Positions 1 through 8,611 of a stretch of 64,000 nt of DNA are shown here, in pieces (within the stretch, counting starts at the first letter, position 1; the number at the start of each line of letters is the position of its first letter). A model generated the notes under the pieces. It had not been told where the DNA came from. It saw only the letters and a list, made by a program, of their open reading frames with translations, and did not search any database. Made by a program: the position numbers and the translations under genes. The stretch lies in contig JAEYOW010000010.1 in assembly GCA_023411375.1 (NCBI GenBank), positions 124,001-188,000 of the forward strand, in the 5' to 3' direction. Origin of the DNA: Bacillota bacterium. GTDB lineage: Bacteria; Bacillota; Clostridia; Christensenellales; Aristaeellaceae.

Positions 1-28
1 AATTCGCTTGCCAGGGAGGATGTTTTAA

Positions 29-1615
29 ATGACGAGCACACTGTTTACCAACGGAACCCTGTTGACCATGAACCCAGCCCAGCCCCGGGCCGAGGCCCTG
101 TTGGTGCGCGGGGACAAGATAGAAGCCGTGGGCGGGCGTGAAGAGCTTCGCGCCCTGTGTGGCGGCGAGCCGTGCCGCGAGGTGGATTTGGCGGGAAACA
201 CGCTTCTGCCCGGCTTTATCGACGGGCACAGCCATATTTCCCAATTCGCCCAGTCCCTCCGCTTCGCCCAGCTCCGCCAAGCGCGAAGCATGGACGATCT
301 GCTTAAGCTTCTCAACGCCTTTATTCAGGATAACAACATTCCGGAGGGCGCGTGGGTCGTCGGCATGGGCTACGACCCGCAGCGCCTGCGCGAGAAGGCG
401 CATCCCCTGCGCGGCGTGCTGGACCGCATTGCCGGCCATCCCGTCATCGTCACGGCTGATTCAGGCCACATGGGGTGTATGAACAGCCGCGCGCTCTCAC
501 TGGCGGACGTCACCGCCGAAAGCGCCGACCCGGTGGGCGGGCACATCGGCCGCGAGGCGGACGGCCACCCCAGCGGCTACCTGGAGGAAAACGCCTTTTT
601 CTCCGTGGCGGGCGTTATTCCCAAGCCAACCGAAGCCGAGCTGATGAATTGCCTTGCGCGGGCCCAGCAAATTTACGCTTCCTTCGGCGTCACTACCGCG
701 CAGGAGGGCCTGATGCATCCCGCCGATTTCGATCTGCTCCGAAAGGCCGGGGAAACGGGCCGCCTTACCCTGGATATCGTCGGCTATGCGGATATCCGCG
801 AGCGCGACCTCTTCCCGCACGGGCAGCCGCGCTGGGGGCTTGATCCTCAAAACCGCTTCCGTGTTGGCGGATATAAAATGTTCCTGGACGGCAGCCCGCA
901 GGGGCGCACCGCATGGTTGACAACCCCCTATTTGCCCAAAGATGGACAGCCCGCCGGGTACCGCGGCTATCCCGTCATGGAGGACGGGCAGGTTCTCCGG
1001 TTCGTGCGTCTCGCGGCTCAGGACGGCATGCAGCTTCTGACCCACTGTAACGGCGACGCCGCCATCGACCAATTGCTCGACGCCCACAGGCAGCCCTCCG
1101 GCACGCGCAACGTTATCATTCACGCCCAGCTCATGCGCCGCGACCAGCTGCCCCGCGTAAAGGCCCTGGGGCTGATGCCCAGCTATTTCGTCGCCCACGT
1201 TCACCGTTACGGCGATACCCACATCCAAAACCTCGGTATGCAGCGCGCCTCCCTGATCAGCCCGGTGCGCAGCACGGCGGAGCTGGGCATTCCCTATACC
1301 CTTCACCAGGATACGCCCGTCATGCTGCCAAACATGCTCCACACCCTGTATTGCGCCATGTGCCGCACCACCGAGGCGGGCGTGTTGCTGGGCCCGGACG
1401 AGCGCGTTACGCTTCATCAGGCCCTTCTGGGCGTCACCCTGTTCGGCGCGTACCAAAGCTTTGATGAGTCGCTGAAGGGCGCGCTCAGGCCCGGCATGCG
1501 CGCCGACCTTGCCGTCGCCCAGGGCGACTGGCTCTTAGACGCCGCGGAAAGTTTCCGAGACAAACAGGTTTTGCAGACCTATCGCGCGGGCGAGCTGATT
1601 TTCGAGCGCAACTGA
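29..1615 (+). CDS. YtcJ-like metal-dependent amidohydrolase
   Basis: Encodes 528 residues with the amidohydrolase fold. An N-terminal beta-sandwich strand is followed by the metal-binding HSH motif (in GFIDGHSHI) near residue 68, and a later THCNGD histidine and HAQLM histidine complete the expected metal and substrate ligands. The C-terminal LRPGMRADLAV segment is the usual return to the composite domain. YtcJ-type enzymes hydrolyse imides, amides or esters in the cytoplasm, but the substrate cannot be told from sequence. The start is ATG with a GGGAGG site about 9 bases upstream. The gene ends about 150 bases before a GH94 phosphorylase on the same strand, so co-transcription is possible. 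The family is clear; the substrate is unknown. Confidence 0.85.
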   Translation: MTSTLFTNGTLLTMNPAQPRAEALLVRGDKIEAVGGREELRALCGGEPCREVDLAGNTLLPGFIDGHSHISQFAQSLRFAQLRQARSMDDLLKLLNAFIQDNNIPEGAWVVGMGYDPQRLREKAHPLRGVLDRIAGHPVIVTADSGHMGCMNSRALSLADVTAESADPVGGHIGREADGHPSGYLEENAFFSVAGVIPKPTEAELMNCLARAQQIYASFGVTTAQEGLMHPADFDLLRKAGETGRLTLDIVGYADIRERDLFPHGQPRWGLDPQNRFRVGGYKMFLDGSPQGRTAWLTTPYLPKDGQPAGYRGYPVMEDGQVLRFVRLAAQDGMQLLTHCNGDAAIDQLLDAHRQPSGTRNVIIHAQLMRRDQLPRVKALGLMPSYFVAHVHRYGDTHIQNLGMQRASLISPVRSTAELGIPYTLHQDTPVMLPNMLHTLYCAMCRTTEAGVLLGPDERVTLHQALLGVTLFGAYQSFDESLKGALRPGMRADLAVAQGDWLLDAAESFRDKQVLQTYRAGELIFERN

Positions 1616-1764
1616 ACAACCTGATACAAAAAATCACACGGCTGGGTATTCCGCTTTCGCGGGCCGAATGATATGCTATGGAGGCAAAACCGCATTGTAC
1701 AGGGTTTTTGAAAACTCTGATTTGGCCTTGTTCTGTCCATAAATGCGAGAGGATGGTTATACCC

Positions 1765-4146
1765 ATGAGATACGGCCGCTTTGACGATGAGCAACGGGAA
1801 TATGTCGTGGAGCGCGTTGACGCTCCGCAGAGCTTTACCAACTATCTGGGTCAAAAGCGCCTTGGCGCGGTGGTTAGCCACAACGCAGGCGGATACCTGT
1901 GGAACGGGAGCCCGCAATACCACCGCGTCACGCGCTTCAGGCCCAACGGCGTACCCCTTGACAGGCCCGGACATTACGTATACGTGCGCGATGACGATAC
2001 CGGCGCGTACTGGTCGCTGAGCTGGCAGCCCGTGGGCCGCGCGCTTAATACCGCTCGCTATGAGTGCCGCCACGGCTTCGGCTATTCCACCTACCTTTGC
2101 GAGGCCGACGGCATCGAGGGCGCGCAGACGCTTTTCATCCCTCTGGACGATGACGTGGAGCTGTGGGAGGTGCGGCTTGTCAACCGCTCCGACCGCGAGC
2201 GCGCCCTGAGCCTGTATGGATATTGCGAATTCAGCTTTCACCATATCGATATGGACAATCAGAATTTCCAGATGAGCCTGTATGCCGCCGGGTCGCGCTA
2301 TGTGGACGGCGCGGTGGAATATGAGCTGCATTACGAGGAAAACAGCCACGAGTTTTTCACCGCCTCCTTCGAGCCGGACGGCTTTGACTGTCTGCGCGAC
2401 AGCTTTCTTGGCGCGTACCGCACCGAGCAAAACCCTATCGCCGTGGAGGACGGCCGCATGCGCTCAAGCTTTGAGCTGGGCGGCAACCACTGCGGCGCGC
2501 TGCAAAAGCGCCTCATCCTCAAACCCGGGCAGGAGGTCCGCGCGCGCTTTTTGCTGGGCACAGGCGACGCGAAAACCGCCCGCGCCATGCGCGAAAAGTA
2601 TACCGACGCCTATGCCGACAGCGCCTTTATCGCCCTGCGCGGCTACTGGGAGGATAAGCTCTCGCGCCTCCAGGTCAAAACCCCGGATGCGGACATGAAC
2701 CGCAGCCTTAACCTGTGGAACCTGTATCAAAGCCAGGTGAACGTTTCCTTCAGCCGCTTCGCCTCCTTTATCGAGGTGGGCGGCCGCACGGGTCTGGGCT
2801 ACCGCGACACCGCGCAGGACGCCATGTGCATCCCCCACGCCGACCCCGCCATGTGCAAAAAGCGCATCGAGCAGCTGCTTCACGGGCAGGTACGAATGGG
2901 CTATGGCTTGCATCTGTTCGACCCCGCGTGGTTTGAGCCGGGGCGGAAGCAGAGTTTCAACTCCCCCACCGTGGTGCCCACGCCGGATAAGGGCAGCATG
3001 ATCCACGGCCTGAAGGATACCTGCGCCGACGACGCGCTGTGGCTGATACCCGCCATCGCGGAATACGTGCGTGAAACCGGCGAAACGGATTTTCTGGACG
3101 CCTATATTCCCTACGCGGACGAGGGCGGCGGCTCCGTTTACGAGCACATGTGCAAAATCCTCGATTTCAGCTTTTCGCAAACCGGACAAAACGGCGTATG
3201 CAAGGGCCTGCGGGCCGACTGGAACGACTGTCTCAACTTGGGCGGCGGCGAGAGCGCGATGGTAAGCTTCCTGCTTTTGTGGGCGGCCGGTCATTTCTGC
3301 GACCTGGCGCGCCACACGGGCCGTGAGGCGGACGCGGACATGTACGCCGCAAAGGCTGCCGCAATGAAGGAAACCTGCCGCCACGCGCTTTGGGACGGCG
3401 AGTGGTTCCTTCGCGGCGTCACAGGCGCGAACAAGCCCATCGGCTCCCATACCGCAGCCGAGGGCAAGGTGCATCTGGAAAGCAACACCTGGGCCGTCAT
3501 CAGCGGCGCGGCCACGCGAGAGCAGGGCCTCAGCTGCATGGACGCGGTGGACGAAACCCTGTTCACCCCCTACGGCCTCATGCTCAACGCCCCCAGCTTC
3601 CGCACCCCGGACGACAGCATCGGCTTTGTCACGCGCGTATATGCCGGCATTAAGGAAAACGGCGCGATTTTCAGCCACTCCAACCCCTGGGCCTGGGTTG
3701 CGGAAAGCGTGCTGGGCCGGGGCGACCGCGCCATGAAGCACTATATGGCCCTCCTGCCCGAAAAGCAGAACGATATGATGGAAATTCGCCAGGCCGAACC
3801 ATACAGCTACTGCCAGTTCATCATGGGCCGCGACCATACCGCCCATGGCCGGGCGCGCCATCCGTTCATGACGGGCTCCGCGGGCTGGAGCTATTACGCG
3901 GCCACGCGCTACCTGCTGGGCATTCGTCCGGGCTTTAACGGCCTGACGGTGGACCCGTGTATTCCCGCCGCGTGGGACGGCTTCACCGCCGTTCGCAAAT
4001 GGCTTGGCGCCACCTACCGCATTACGGTTCAAAACCCGCAGCATGTGCAAAAGGGCGTCCGCCGCATCGAGGCGGACGGCAAGCCTGTGGAGCGAATTCC
4101 CCGGTACCAAAGCGGCGAGCATCTAATCACCGTCGTCATGGGGTAA
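1765..4146 (+). CDS. GH94 glycoside phosphorylase, cellobiose phosphorylase-like
   Basis: The product is 793 residues if translation begins at the ATG of MRYGRFDDE, which matches the usual N-terminus of cellobiose phosphorylases and has a GAGAGG site 12 bases upstream; the frame stays open 29 codons further 5' without a good site. The beta-sandwich N-domain precedes an (alpha/alpha)6 barrel. The RADWNDCLN motif at about residues 483-491 carries the family's general-acid aspartate. GH94 enzymes reversibly phosphorolyse beta-glucosides to a sugar 1-phosphate plus a shorter sugar, in the cytoplasm. The next gene is a phosphohexomutase, which would convert the sugar 1-phosphate to the 6-phosphate. 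Cellobiose is the best guess; cellodextrin or chitobiose specificity cannot be excluded. Confidence 0.88.
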   Translation: MRYGRFDDEQREYVVERVDAPQSFTNYLGQKRLGAVVSHNAGGYLWNGSPQYHRVTRFRPNGVPLDRPGHYVYVRDDDTGAYWSLSWQPVGRALNTARYECRHGFGYSTYLCEADGIEGAQTLFIPLDDDVELWEVRLVNRSDRERALSLYGYCEFSFHHIDMDNQNFQMSLYAAGSRYVDGAVEYELHYEENSHEFFTASFEPDGFDCLRDSFLGAYRTEQNPIAVEDGRMRSSFELGGNHCGALQKRLILKPGQEVRARFLLGTGDAKTARAMREKYTDAYADSAFIALRGYWEDKLSRLQVKTPDADMNRSLNLWNLYQSQVNVSFSRFASFIEVGGRTGLGYRDTAQDAMCIPHADPAMCKKRIEQLLHGQVRMGYGLHLFDPAWFEPGRKQSFNSPTVVPTPDKGSMIHGLKDTCADDALWLIPAIAEYVRETGETDFLDAYIPYADEGGGSVYEHMCKILDFSFSQTGQNGVCKGLRADWNDCLNLGGGESAMVSFLLLWAAGHFCDLARHTGREADADMYAAKAAAMKETCRHALWDGEWFLRGVTGANKPIGSHTAAEGKVHLESNTWAVISGAATREQGLSCMDAVDETLFTPYGLMLNAPSFRTPDDSIGFVTRVYAGIKENGAIFSHSNPWAWVAESVLGRGDRAMKHYMALLPEKQNDMMEIRQAEPYSYCQFIMGRDHTAHGRARHPFMTGSAGWSYYAATRYLLGIRPGFNGLTVDPCIPAAWDGFTAVRKWLGATYRITVQNPQHVQKGVRRIEADGKPVERIPRYQSGEHLITVVMG

Positions 4147-4152
4147 CTCCGC

Positions 4153-4181
4153 TTTACTTCCCTGCCGCGTGGTGGTATGAT
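4153..4181 (+). promoter_or_regulatory. Candidate SigA promoter for phosphohexomutase
   Basis: TTTACT at 4153-4158 and TATGAT at 4176-4181 are separated by 17 bases, and the element lies 47 bases before the next start codon. It would allow the mutase to be transcribed apart from the phosphorylase. The -35 box is weak. Confidence 0.4.
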
Positions 4182-4227
4182 GGACGGGCATATTAGATAC
4201 AAGTAACGGAAACGGAGGGATTTTCCG

Positions 4228-5646
4228 ATGATTTCATTTGGTACAGGCGGATGGCGCGCCATTATCGGCGAGGATTTTACCAAGGAAAACGTACAGAAGC
4301 TGACGCGGGCGCTGGCGCTTCGCATCAAGGCCGAAGATGTACAGGACAAAAGCTTCTGCATCGGCTACGACCGCCGGTTTTTAAGCCGCCAGGCCGCCGA
4401 GTGGGCGGCCGAGGTCATGGCTGGCGAGGGCGTCCATGTGTTGATGGTCAACCGCGAGGCCCCCACGCCGCTGATTATGTTCACCGTGCAGTTTTACGGG
4501 CTTGCGTACGGCATGGCTGTTACCGCCAGCCATAACCCGGCCCTGTACAACGGCATCAAGCTGTTTACCAAGGGCGGTCGCGACGCTGAGGAGGCCATCA
4601 CCAACGAGCTGGGAGACGCAGCCAACCGCGTCAAGTCCGAGGAGATCACCGCCATTCCTTACGCCAAGGCCATCGCCGCCGGTATGGTGCAGGAGATCAA
4701 CCCCCAAAATCAGTATCTTGACGCCATCATCCGCGGCGTGAACATGGACGCGATCCGCAGCCGTAACATGCAGATCATACTGGACCCCATGTACGGTGTC
4801 AGCCGCACGTCGCTGCAAACCATTTTACTCACCGCCCGCTGCGACGTAAGCGTCATCCACGAGCGGCATGACACGCTTTTTGGCGGCCGACTGCCCGCGC
4901 CCAATGTGGATACGCTGGGCGCGCTTCAAGCCGCCGTGCTTGAAAGCCACGCCGATATCGGCATCGCGACCGACGGCGACGCCGACCGCCTGGGCATTAT
5001 CGACGATAAGGGCTGCTTTGTGCATCCCAATCAAATTCTGGTGTTGCTGTATTATTACCTGCTCAAATATAAAAAATGGCACGGTCCCGCCGTGCGCAAT
5101 ATCGCCACCACGCACCTGCTGGACCGCGTGGCCGAGGCCTTCGGTGAAACCTGCTATGAGGTGCCCGTGGGCTTTAAGCACATCTCCGCGGCTATGCAGA
5201 AGTATAACGCCGTCATCGGCGGCGAAAGCAGCGGCGGCCTCACCGTTCGCGGCCATATCAACGGCAAGGACGGCATTTACGCCGGAACGCTGCTTGTGGA
5301 AATGCTCAGCGTGACAGGCCGGAAGCTAAGCGAGCTGATCCGCGACATCTACGACGAGTTTGGCAGCGCCTACATGGCTGAAAACGACTGGCCCTTCGAC
5401 CAGGAAATCAAAGAAAAGCTTCACAAGCTGCTCATGATCGACAAAAAGCTGCCCGCCTTTCCCATTCCGGTTGTTGGCACCAACTACATGGACGGCTGCA
5501 AGGTGCTGTTTGAAAACGGCTGGATTATCGCACGCTTCAGCGGCACCGAACCGCGCCTGCGCGTGTTCTGCGAAATGCCCACCCGCGCCGAGGCCGAACG
5601 CCTCACCCGCGTAATGGCGGAGTTTTTGGAGCTTCCCACGGCGTAA
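4228..5646 (+). CDS. Phosphoglucomutase/phosphomannomutase (alpha-D-phosphohexomutase)
   Basis: This 472-residue protein has the four domains of the alpha-phosphohexomutase superfamily. The phosphoserine loop TASHNPALYNGIK is at about residues 92-104, the magnesium loop DGDADRLG at about 250-257, the sugar-binding loop GGESSGG at about 331-337, and the phosphate-binding loop FSGTEPRLR near residue 433. It interconverts hexose 1-phosphate and hexose 6-phosphate. It sits just downstream of a GH94 phosphorylase whose product is a hexose 1-phosphate, so it probably feeds that product into glycolysis. The ATG is preceded by a good GGAGGG site. Glucose versus mannose preference cannot be decided. 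Confidence 0.92.
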   Translation: MISFGTGGWRAIIGEDFTKENVQKLTRALALRIKAEDVQDKSFCIGYDRRFLSRQAAEWAAEVMAGEGVHVLMVNREAPTPLIMFTVQFYGLAYGMAVTASHNPALYNGIKLFTKGGRDAEEAITNELGDAANRVKSEEITAIPYAKAIAAGMVQEINPQNQYLDAIIRGVNMDAIRSRNMQIILDPMYGVSRTSLQTILLTARCDVSVIHERHDTLFGGRLPAPNVDTLGALQAAVLESHADIGIATDGDADRLGIIDDKGCFVHPNQILVLLYYYLLKYKKWHGPAVRNIATTHLLDRVAEAFGETCYEVPVGFKHISAAMQKYNAVIGGESSGGLTVRGHINGKDGIYAGTLLVEMLSVTGRKLSELIRDIYDEFGSAYMAENDWPFDQEIKEKLHKLLMIDKKLPAFPIPVVGTNYMDGCKVLFENGWIIARFSGTEPRLRVFCEMPTRAEAERLTRVMAEFLELPTA

Positions 5647-5675
5647 AGGCGGTGAACGCCTCTCCTGCCGTTTCC

Positions 5676-6599
5676 CTACCGTCCCTTCTTCATAAAGCGG
5701 CTCAACCCGTTGATCGGCTCGGCGCCCCGCTCCCGCGGACGTTCCTCACGGTGGGGGGAAAACAGCAGGCCGACGATTTCCGCATCGTCCGGGCGCTCAT
5801 CCGGATTTTTGGATAGCATCCGCTCCACCAGCATCCGGTAGGGCAGAGGCAGCTCGCGCGACAGACGGATTTCTCCACCGTCCAGCGCCGCCTCATAAAG
5901 ATAGGTATATTTGCCGTCAAACCCGGGCAGTCCGCCCGTCCAAATGCGGTGAATCATCGCGCCAAAGGCGAAGGTATCCAGCTTCGTGCCCACCTCCGCC
6001 TTCTGTCCGGCCATGCGCAAAAACGCCTCGGGCGCAAGATATACCGGATCGCCCTCCATCTCCCGTTCGCTTCCCGGCGGATCTTCGGCTAGAAAGCCGC
6101 TGTCCAAGTCGATCAGCCGCGCGCGCCAACCCGTGGGCATGCGGCGCATCAGCACGTGCTCGGGCTTTAAGTCCGCATGCACGATGCCTTGCATATGCAG
6201 CCGCTGAAGGCACTGCGCCAGCTCGAATAAAATTTCGCGCCGCTCCTTCACGCTCAGAGGAGGCACGTCCTCGCCCGTCACATGCGGCGTGGGCACCGCT
6301 TCGCTTACGGCGTAATAGCGCCGCTCAAAGCGAAAAAAATCAAGCACCGGCACCAGCGTGTCGCCAATTACGCAGGAAAGCGCGGCATACAGCCGCTGCT
6401 TTTGTTTTTCAAACCGTTCGCAACGCTCCCGTTGCCGTCCGGCAAGCTCGCCGCTCTCCCCCGCCGGGTAGACGGGCGAAAGAAACTGCTTGAGAAAAAA
6501 GCGCTCCCGTCCGCGCCCGGCAATGCACCACCGCGCGCTTCCGCTGCCGACGGTCTGCATCGGCGTGAGCGGGCTATATTCGCCAATCATTTTGCCCAT
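5676..6599 (-). CDS. Serine/threonine protein kinase-like protein with altered DFG motif
   Basis: This reads as a 307-residue eukaryotic-like kinase. The catalytic loop is HADLKPEHVL, so HxDLKP is kept but the usual Asn is His, and the expected DFG is replaced by DLDSG in LIDLDSGFL. An APEAF segment and a late C-lobe arginine (NPDERPDD) are present. The chosen ATG has GGGGGAG seven bases upstream and overlaps the end of the phosphatase gene by 26 bases, which implies translational coupling. It is the last gene of a vWA-PP2C-kinase set like the TerY-P triad. It is either a divergent active kinase or a pseudokinase; the Asp in DLDSG could still bind metal. Its target is unknown. Confidence 0.8.
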   Translation of the reverse strand: MGKMIGEYSPLTPMQTVGSGSARWCIAGRGRERFFLKQFLSPVYPAGESGELAGRQRERCERFEKQKQRLYAALSCVIGDTLVPVLDFFRFERRYYAVSEAVPTPHVTGEDVPPLSVKERREILFELAQCLQRLHMQGIVHADLKPEHVLMRRMPTGWRARLIDLDSGFLAEDPPGSEREMEGDPVYLAPEAFLRMAGQKAEVGTKLDTFAFGAMIHRIWTGGLPGFDGKYTYLYEAALDGGEIRLSRELPLPYRMLVERMLSKNPDERPDDAEIVGLLFSPHREERPRERGAEPINGLSRFMKKGR

Positions 6600-7560
6600 G
6601 CTGTGCTCCCCCGGTCCAATCATAGGATTTTTCGTACTCACGCCATTTTTCGCGCTTAAAGGCCATATCATGCCTGCGCCGCCTGACAGGAGTAATCAGC
6701 GTGTTTTTCAGCGTCTCGCGCCTCGGCGCGAAATGCGCCTTCACCTCGTCAAAGCTTTGAAAACCGCAAAGCAGGCACAAAATCGTCGCGTCGTCATGCG
6801 CCAGCTTTCTCAACGCGGTTTGCATCCTGCGTTCCCAGCTTTCAGGGGTGTTTGCGGCCAGCATGGTGCTCAGCAGCAACATTTCAAATTCCATCGGCGT
6901 GGGCAGGCATCCAAACGCCCCATCCGTCGCGCAAATCACCGCGCAGGGCATCTGCGCCGTCACGCGCCGCATGCTCAGCCTCGGGGGCTGATCCGCGCTT
7001 AGCAAATTGCTCAGCGGAGCGTCCCGGTACAGGCTTTCAAACGGGTCCGGCACGCCGCGCGTGTCGTCGCGGGTACACTGGTGCAGCCCGCCGGCGTCCA
7101 GCACATAGCCCCTGCTGTCCCCCGCCCAGACGAACAGGCACTCCCGCCGCATCACGGAGCCGCCCTCCACCATGGCGGCGCACAGCGTCGTTGGCAAAAC
7201 GCGCTGCATGCTGCCCACGATGCGCCCGGGCGCACCCGCCTGGCAGTTGCGCCTCGCAAACCCCTCCAAAATTCCTCTAAGGTCGCCTTCCAGCTCCGCA
7301 CACAGCGCGCGGCCGTCCTCCGGCGAATCCGGCATGGGCTTTCGTTCCTCCGCCCAGCCGGTAAAGGCCCGCGTCACCAGGCGCGAAGCAAGGTACGCGC
7401 CCGTATGATCTCCCAGCTGCCCGTAGCGCTTGCCGCCCAGCCCGCCGCATCCATCCGCCACGCATAGCATGGCGCCGCGCCCGTCGGAGCGTACGGCAAA
7501 GCTGTCCTCCCCCTGCTTGGGGAGGACAGCGTATTGAACGTACAGCAAGCTTTTTTCCAA
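6574..7560 (-). CDS. PP2C-family serine/threonine phosphatase
   Basis: The four PP2C metal motifs are visible: QGEDSF, VADGCGG, ATDGAFG and AHDDATIL. No ATG lies close to the domain in this frame; the likely start is a TTG at 7560 preceded by GGAAGG and GGGG, giving about 328 residues, and the frame stays open to 7710. PP2C enzymes remove phosphate from Ser/Thr using Mn or Mg. The gene lies between a vWA gene and a kinase gene that overlaps its 3' end, so it probably reverses the action of that kinase. The C-terminal 60 residues are basic and outside the catalytic domain. The domain call is sure; the start is not. Confidence 0.82.
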   Translation of the reverse strand: MEKSLLYVQYAVLPKQGEDSFAVRSDGRGAMLCVADGCGGLGGKRYGQLGDHTGAYLASRLVTRAFTGWAEERKPMPDSPEDGRALCAELEGDLRGILEGFARRNCQAGAPGRIVGSMQRVLPTTLCAAMVEGGSVMRRECLFVWAGDSRGYVLDAGGLHQCTRDDTRGVPDPFESLYRDAPLSNLLSADQPPRLSMRRVTAQMPCAVICATDGAFGCLPTPMEFEMLLLSTMLAANTPESWERRMQTALRKLAHDDATILCLLCGFQSFDEVKAHFAPRRETLKNTLITPVRRRRHDMAFKREKWREYEKSYDWTGGAQHGQNDWRI

Positions 7561-7694
7561 AGAAACCCCATCCTTCCGGCGGCGGTTTATCCGGCTTAAG
7601 ACAATTGCGCTATGCGGAGAACCGCGTCTGGATATCCGTACGCTGAAGGAACAAAAGCTGCTTCCCAAAACAGCGCCCGCACGCAAAAAACAAA

Positions 7695-8375
7695 TTAAAT
7701 CGTGTTGCAAACCGCGTCAAGCACCTGCCTGTATTCCACCTCCAGCAGGCCCTCGCTCACCGTCTGCACATGAATCACCTGTCCCCACTCGGAGGAAATG
7801 CGGCTCCACGCGGGCGCGTCCGGCGCGAAAATCAGAAGCCGCTTCGCATTTTCATCCATACCGCCGCCCAGCTGCTCGTCCTCCCACCATAGGCTCAGCT
7901 CGTCAAAATCCTTGGCCATGCCCTCAGGGTACCAAGGCGCAATTTTGCCATGACCCAGCTCGTGCGTGGGCGCGTCCGACCACATCACGATAATGTGGCG
8001 CTTTTTAACGCCCTCGCGCGTCCAGTCGCTGCGGATAGCGTAAGCCAGCGCCTCCAGTCCGTCCTCCGGAATGTCGCCGCCGCCCTTGGCGCTGATGCCG
8101 TTCACGCAGTCGTAAAACATCTGCGCCTGCTCCGGCAACTCAAAAAAATCGCTGCTGAGCATAGCGTCCTCGCCGTCCGCCACATAATCGCGAAACGCGA
8201 TCACCCGCACGCGAAGCTGGTTGATCACCTTATGCTTCTTCTCCATCTCCGCCACCACATCGCGGTAGAGGTTGAGGGCGTTTTGCTTGACGAAATCCAG
8301 CACATGGCGCATGCTGCCCGTGGCGTCGATGCAAAATACCATGTCCACATTGTACGTAAGCTTGTAGCTCTCCAT
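7695..8375 (-). CDS. von Willebrand factor A domain protein, TerY-like
   Basis: A stand-alone vWA domain of about 226 residues. The MIDAS first motif is DATGS (CIDATGSMRHV) near residue 16, and MWSDAPTH supplies the third metal aspartate; a GGGDIPEDGLEAL segment fits the middle motif. The frame is open to 8516, but the vWA fold begins right after the ATG at 8375; two further in-frame ATGs at 8399 and 8402 are alternatives. No signal peptide is seen, so it is cytoplasmic. It leads a minus-strand set with a PP2C phosphatase and a kinase-like protein. By family precedent the vWA protein scaffolds the kinase and phosphatase. Confidence 0.82.
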   Translation of the reverse strand: MESYKLTYNVDMVFCIDATGSMRHVLDFVKQNALNLYRDVVAEMEKKHKVINQLRVRVIAFRDYVADGEDAMLSSDFFELPEQAQMFYDCVNGISAKGGGDIPEDGLEALAYAIRSDWTREGVKKRHIIVMWSDAPTHELGHGKIAPWYPEGMAKDFDELSLWWEDEQLGGGMDENAKRLLIFAPDAPAWSRISSEWGQVIHVQTVSEGLLEVEYRQVLDAVCNTI

Positions 8376-8611
8376 CCTTTTTAAACATCCTCTCTCCATC
8401 ATAAACAAGGCATGAAAACGGCTTTGAGGCTTTCCGCCCTTTCCTTTTGACACGCCGATTGCCCATACCGCCTGCCCGGACCACTTTTTTTCTTTACGCT
8501 TTACATAATTCTTCATGGTTTTGCTTTTTCCTTCCCCTTTTCAGAAGGAAAACCGCGCGCGGACCGCGAACTGAAACAGTTGGAAAAAAACAACCGGAAG
8601 GGAAATCGCGA

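Noticed and set aside
497..1456. 319-codon minus-strand frame inside the amidohydrolase
   Set aside because: It is antisense to a clear enzyme; GC-rich third positions make long antisense frames common here.
2464..4122. 552-codon minus-strand frame inside the GH94 gene
   Set aside because: No domain, no ribosome site; a shadow of the phosphorylase.
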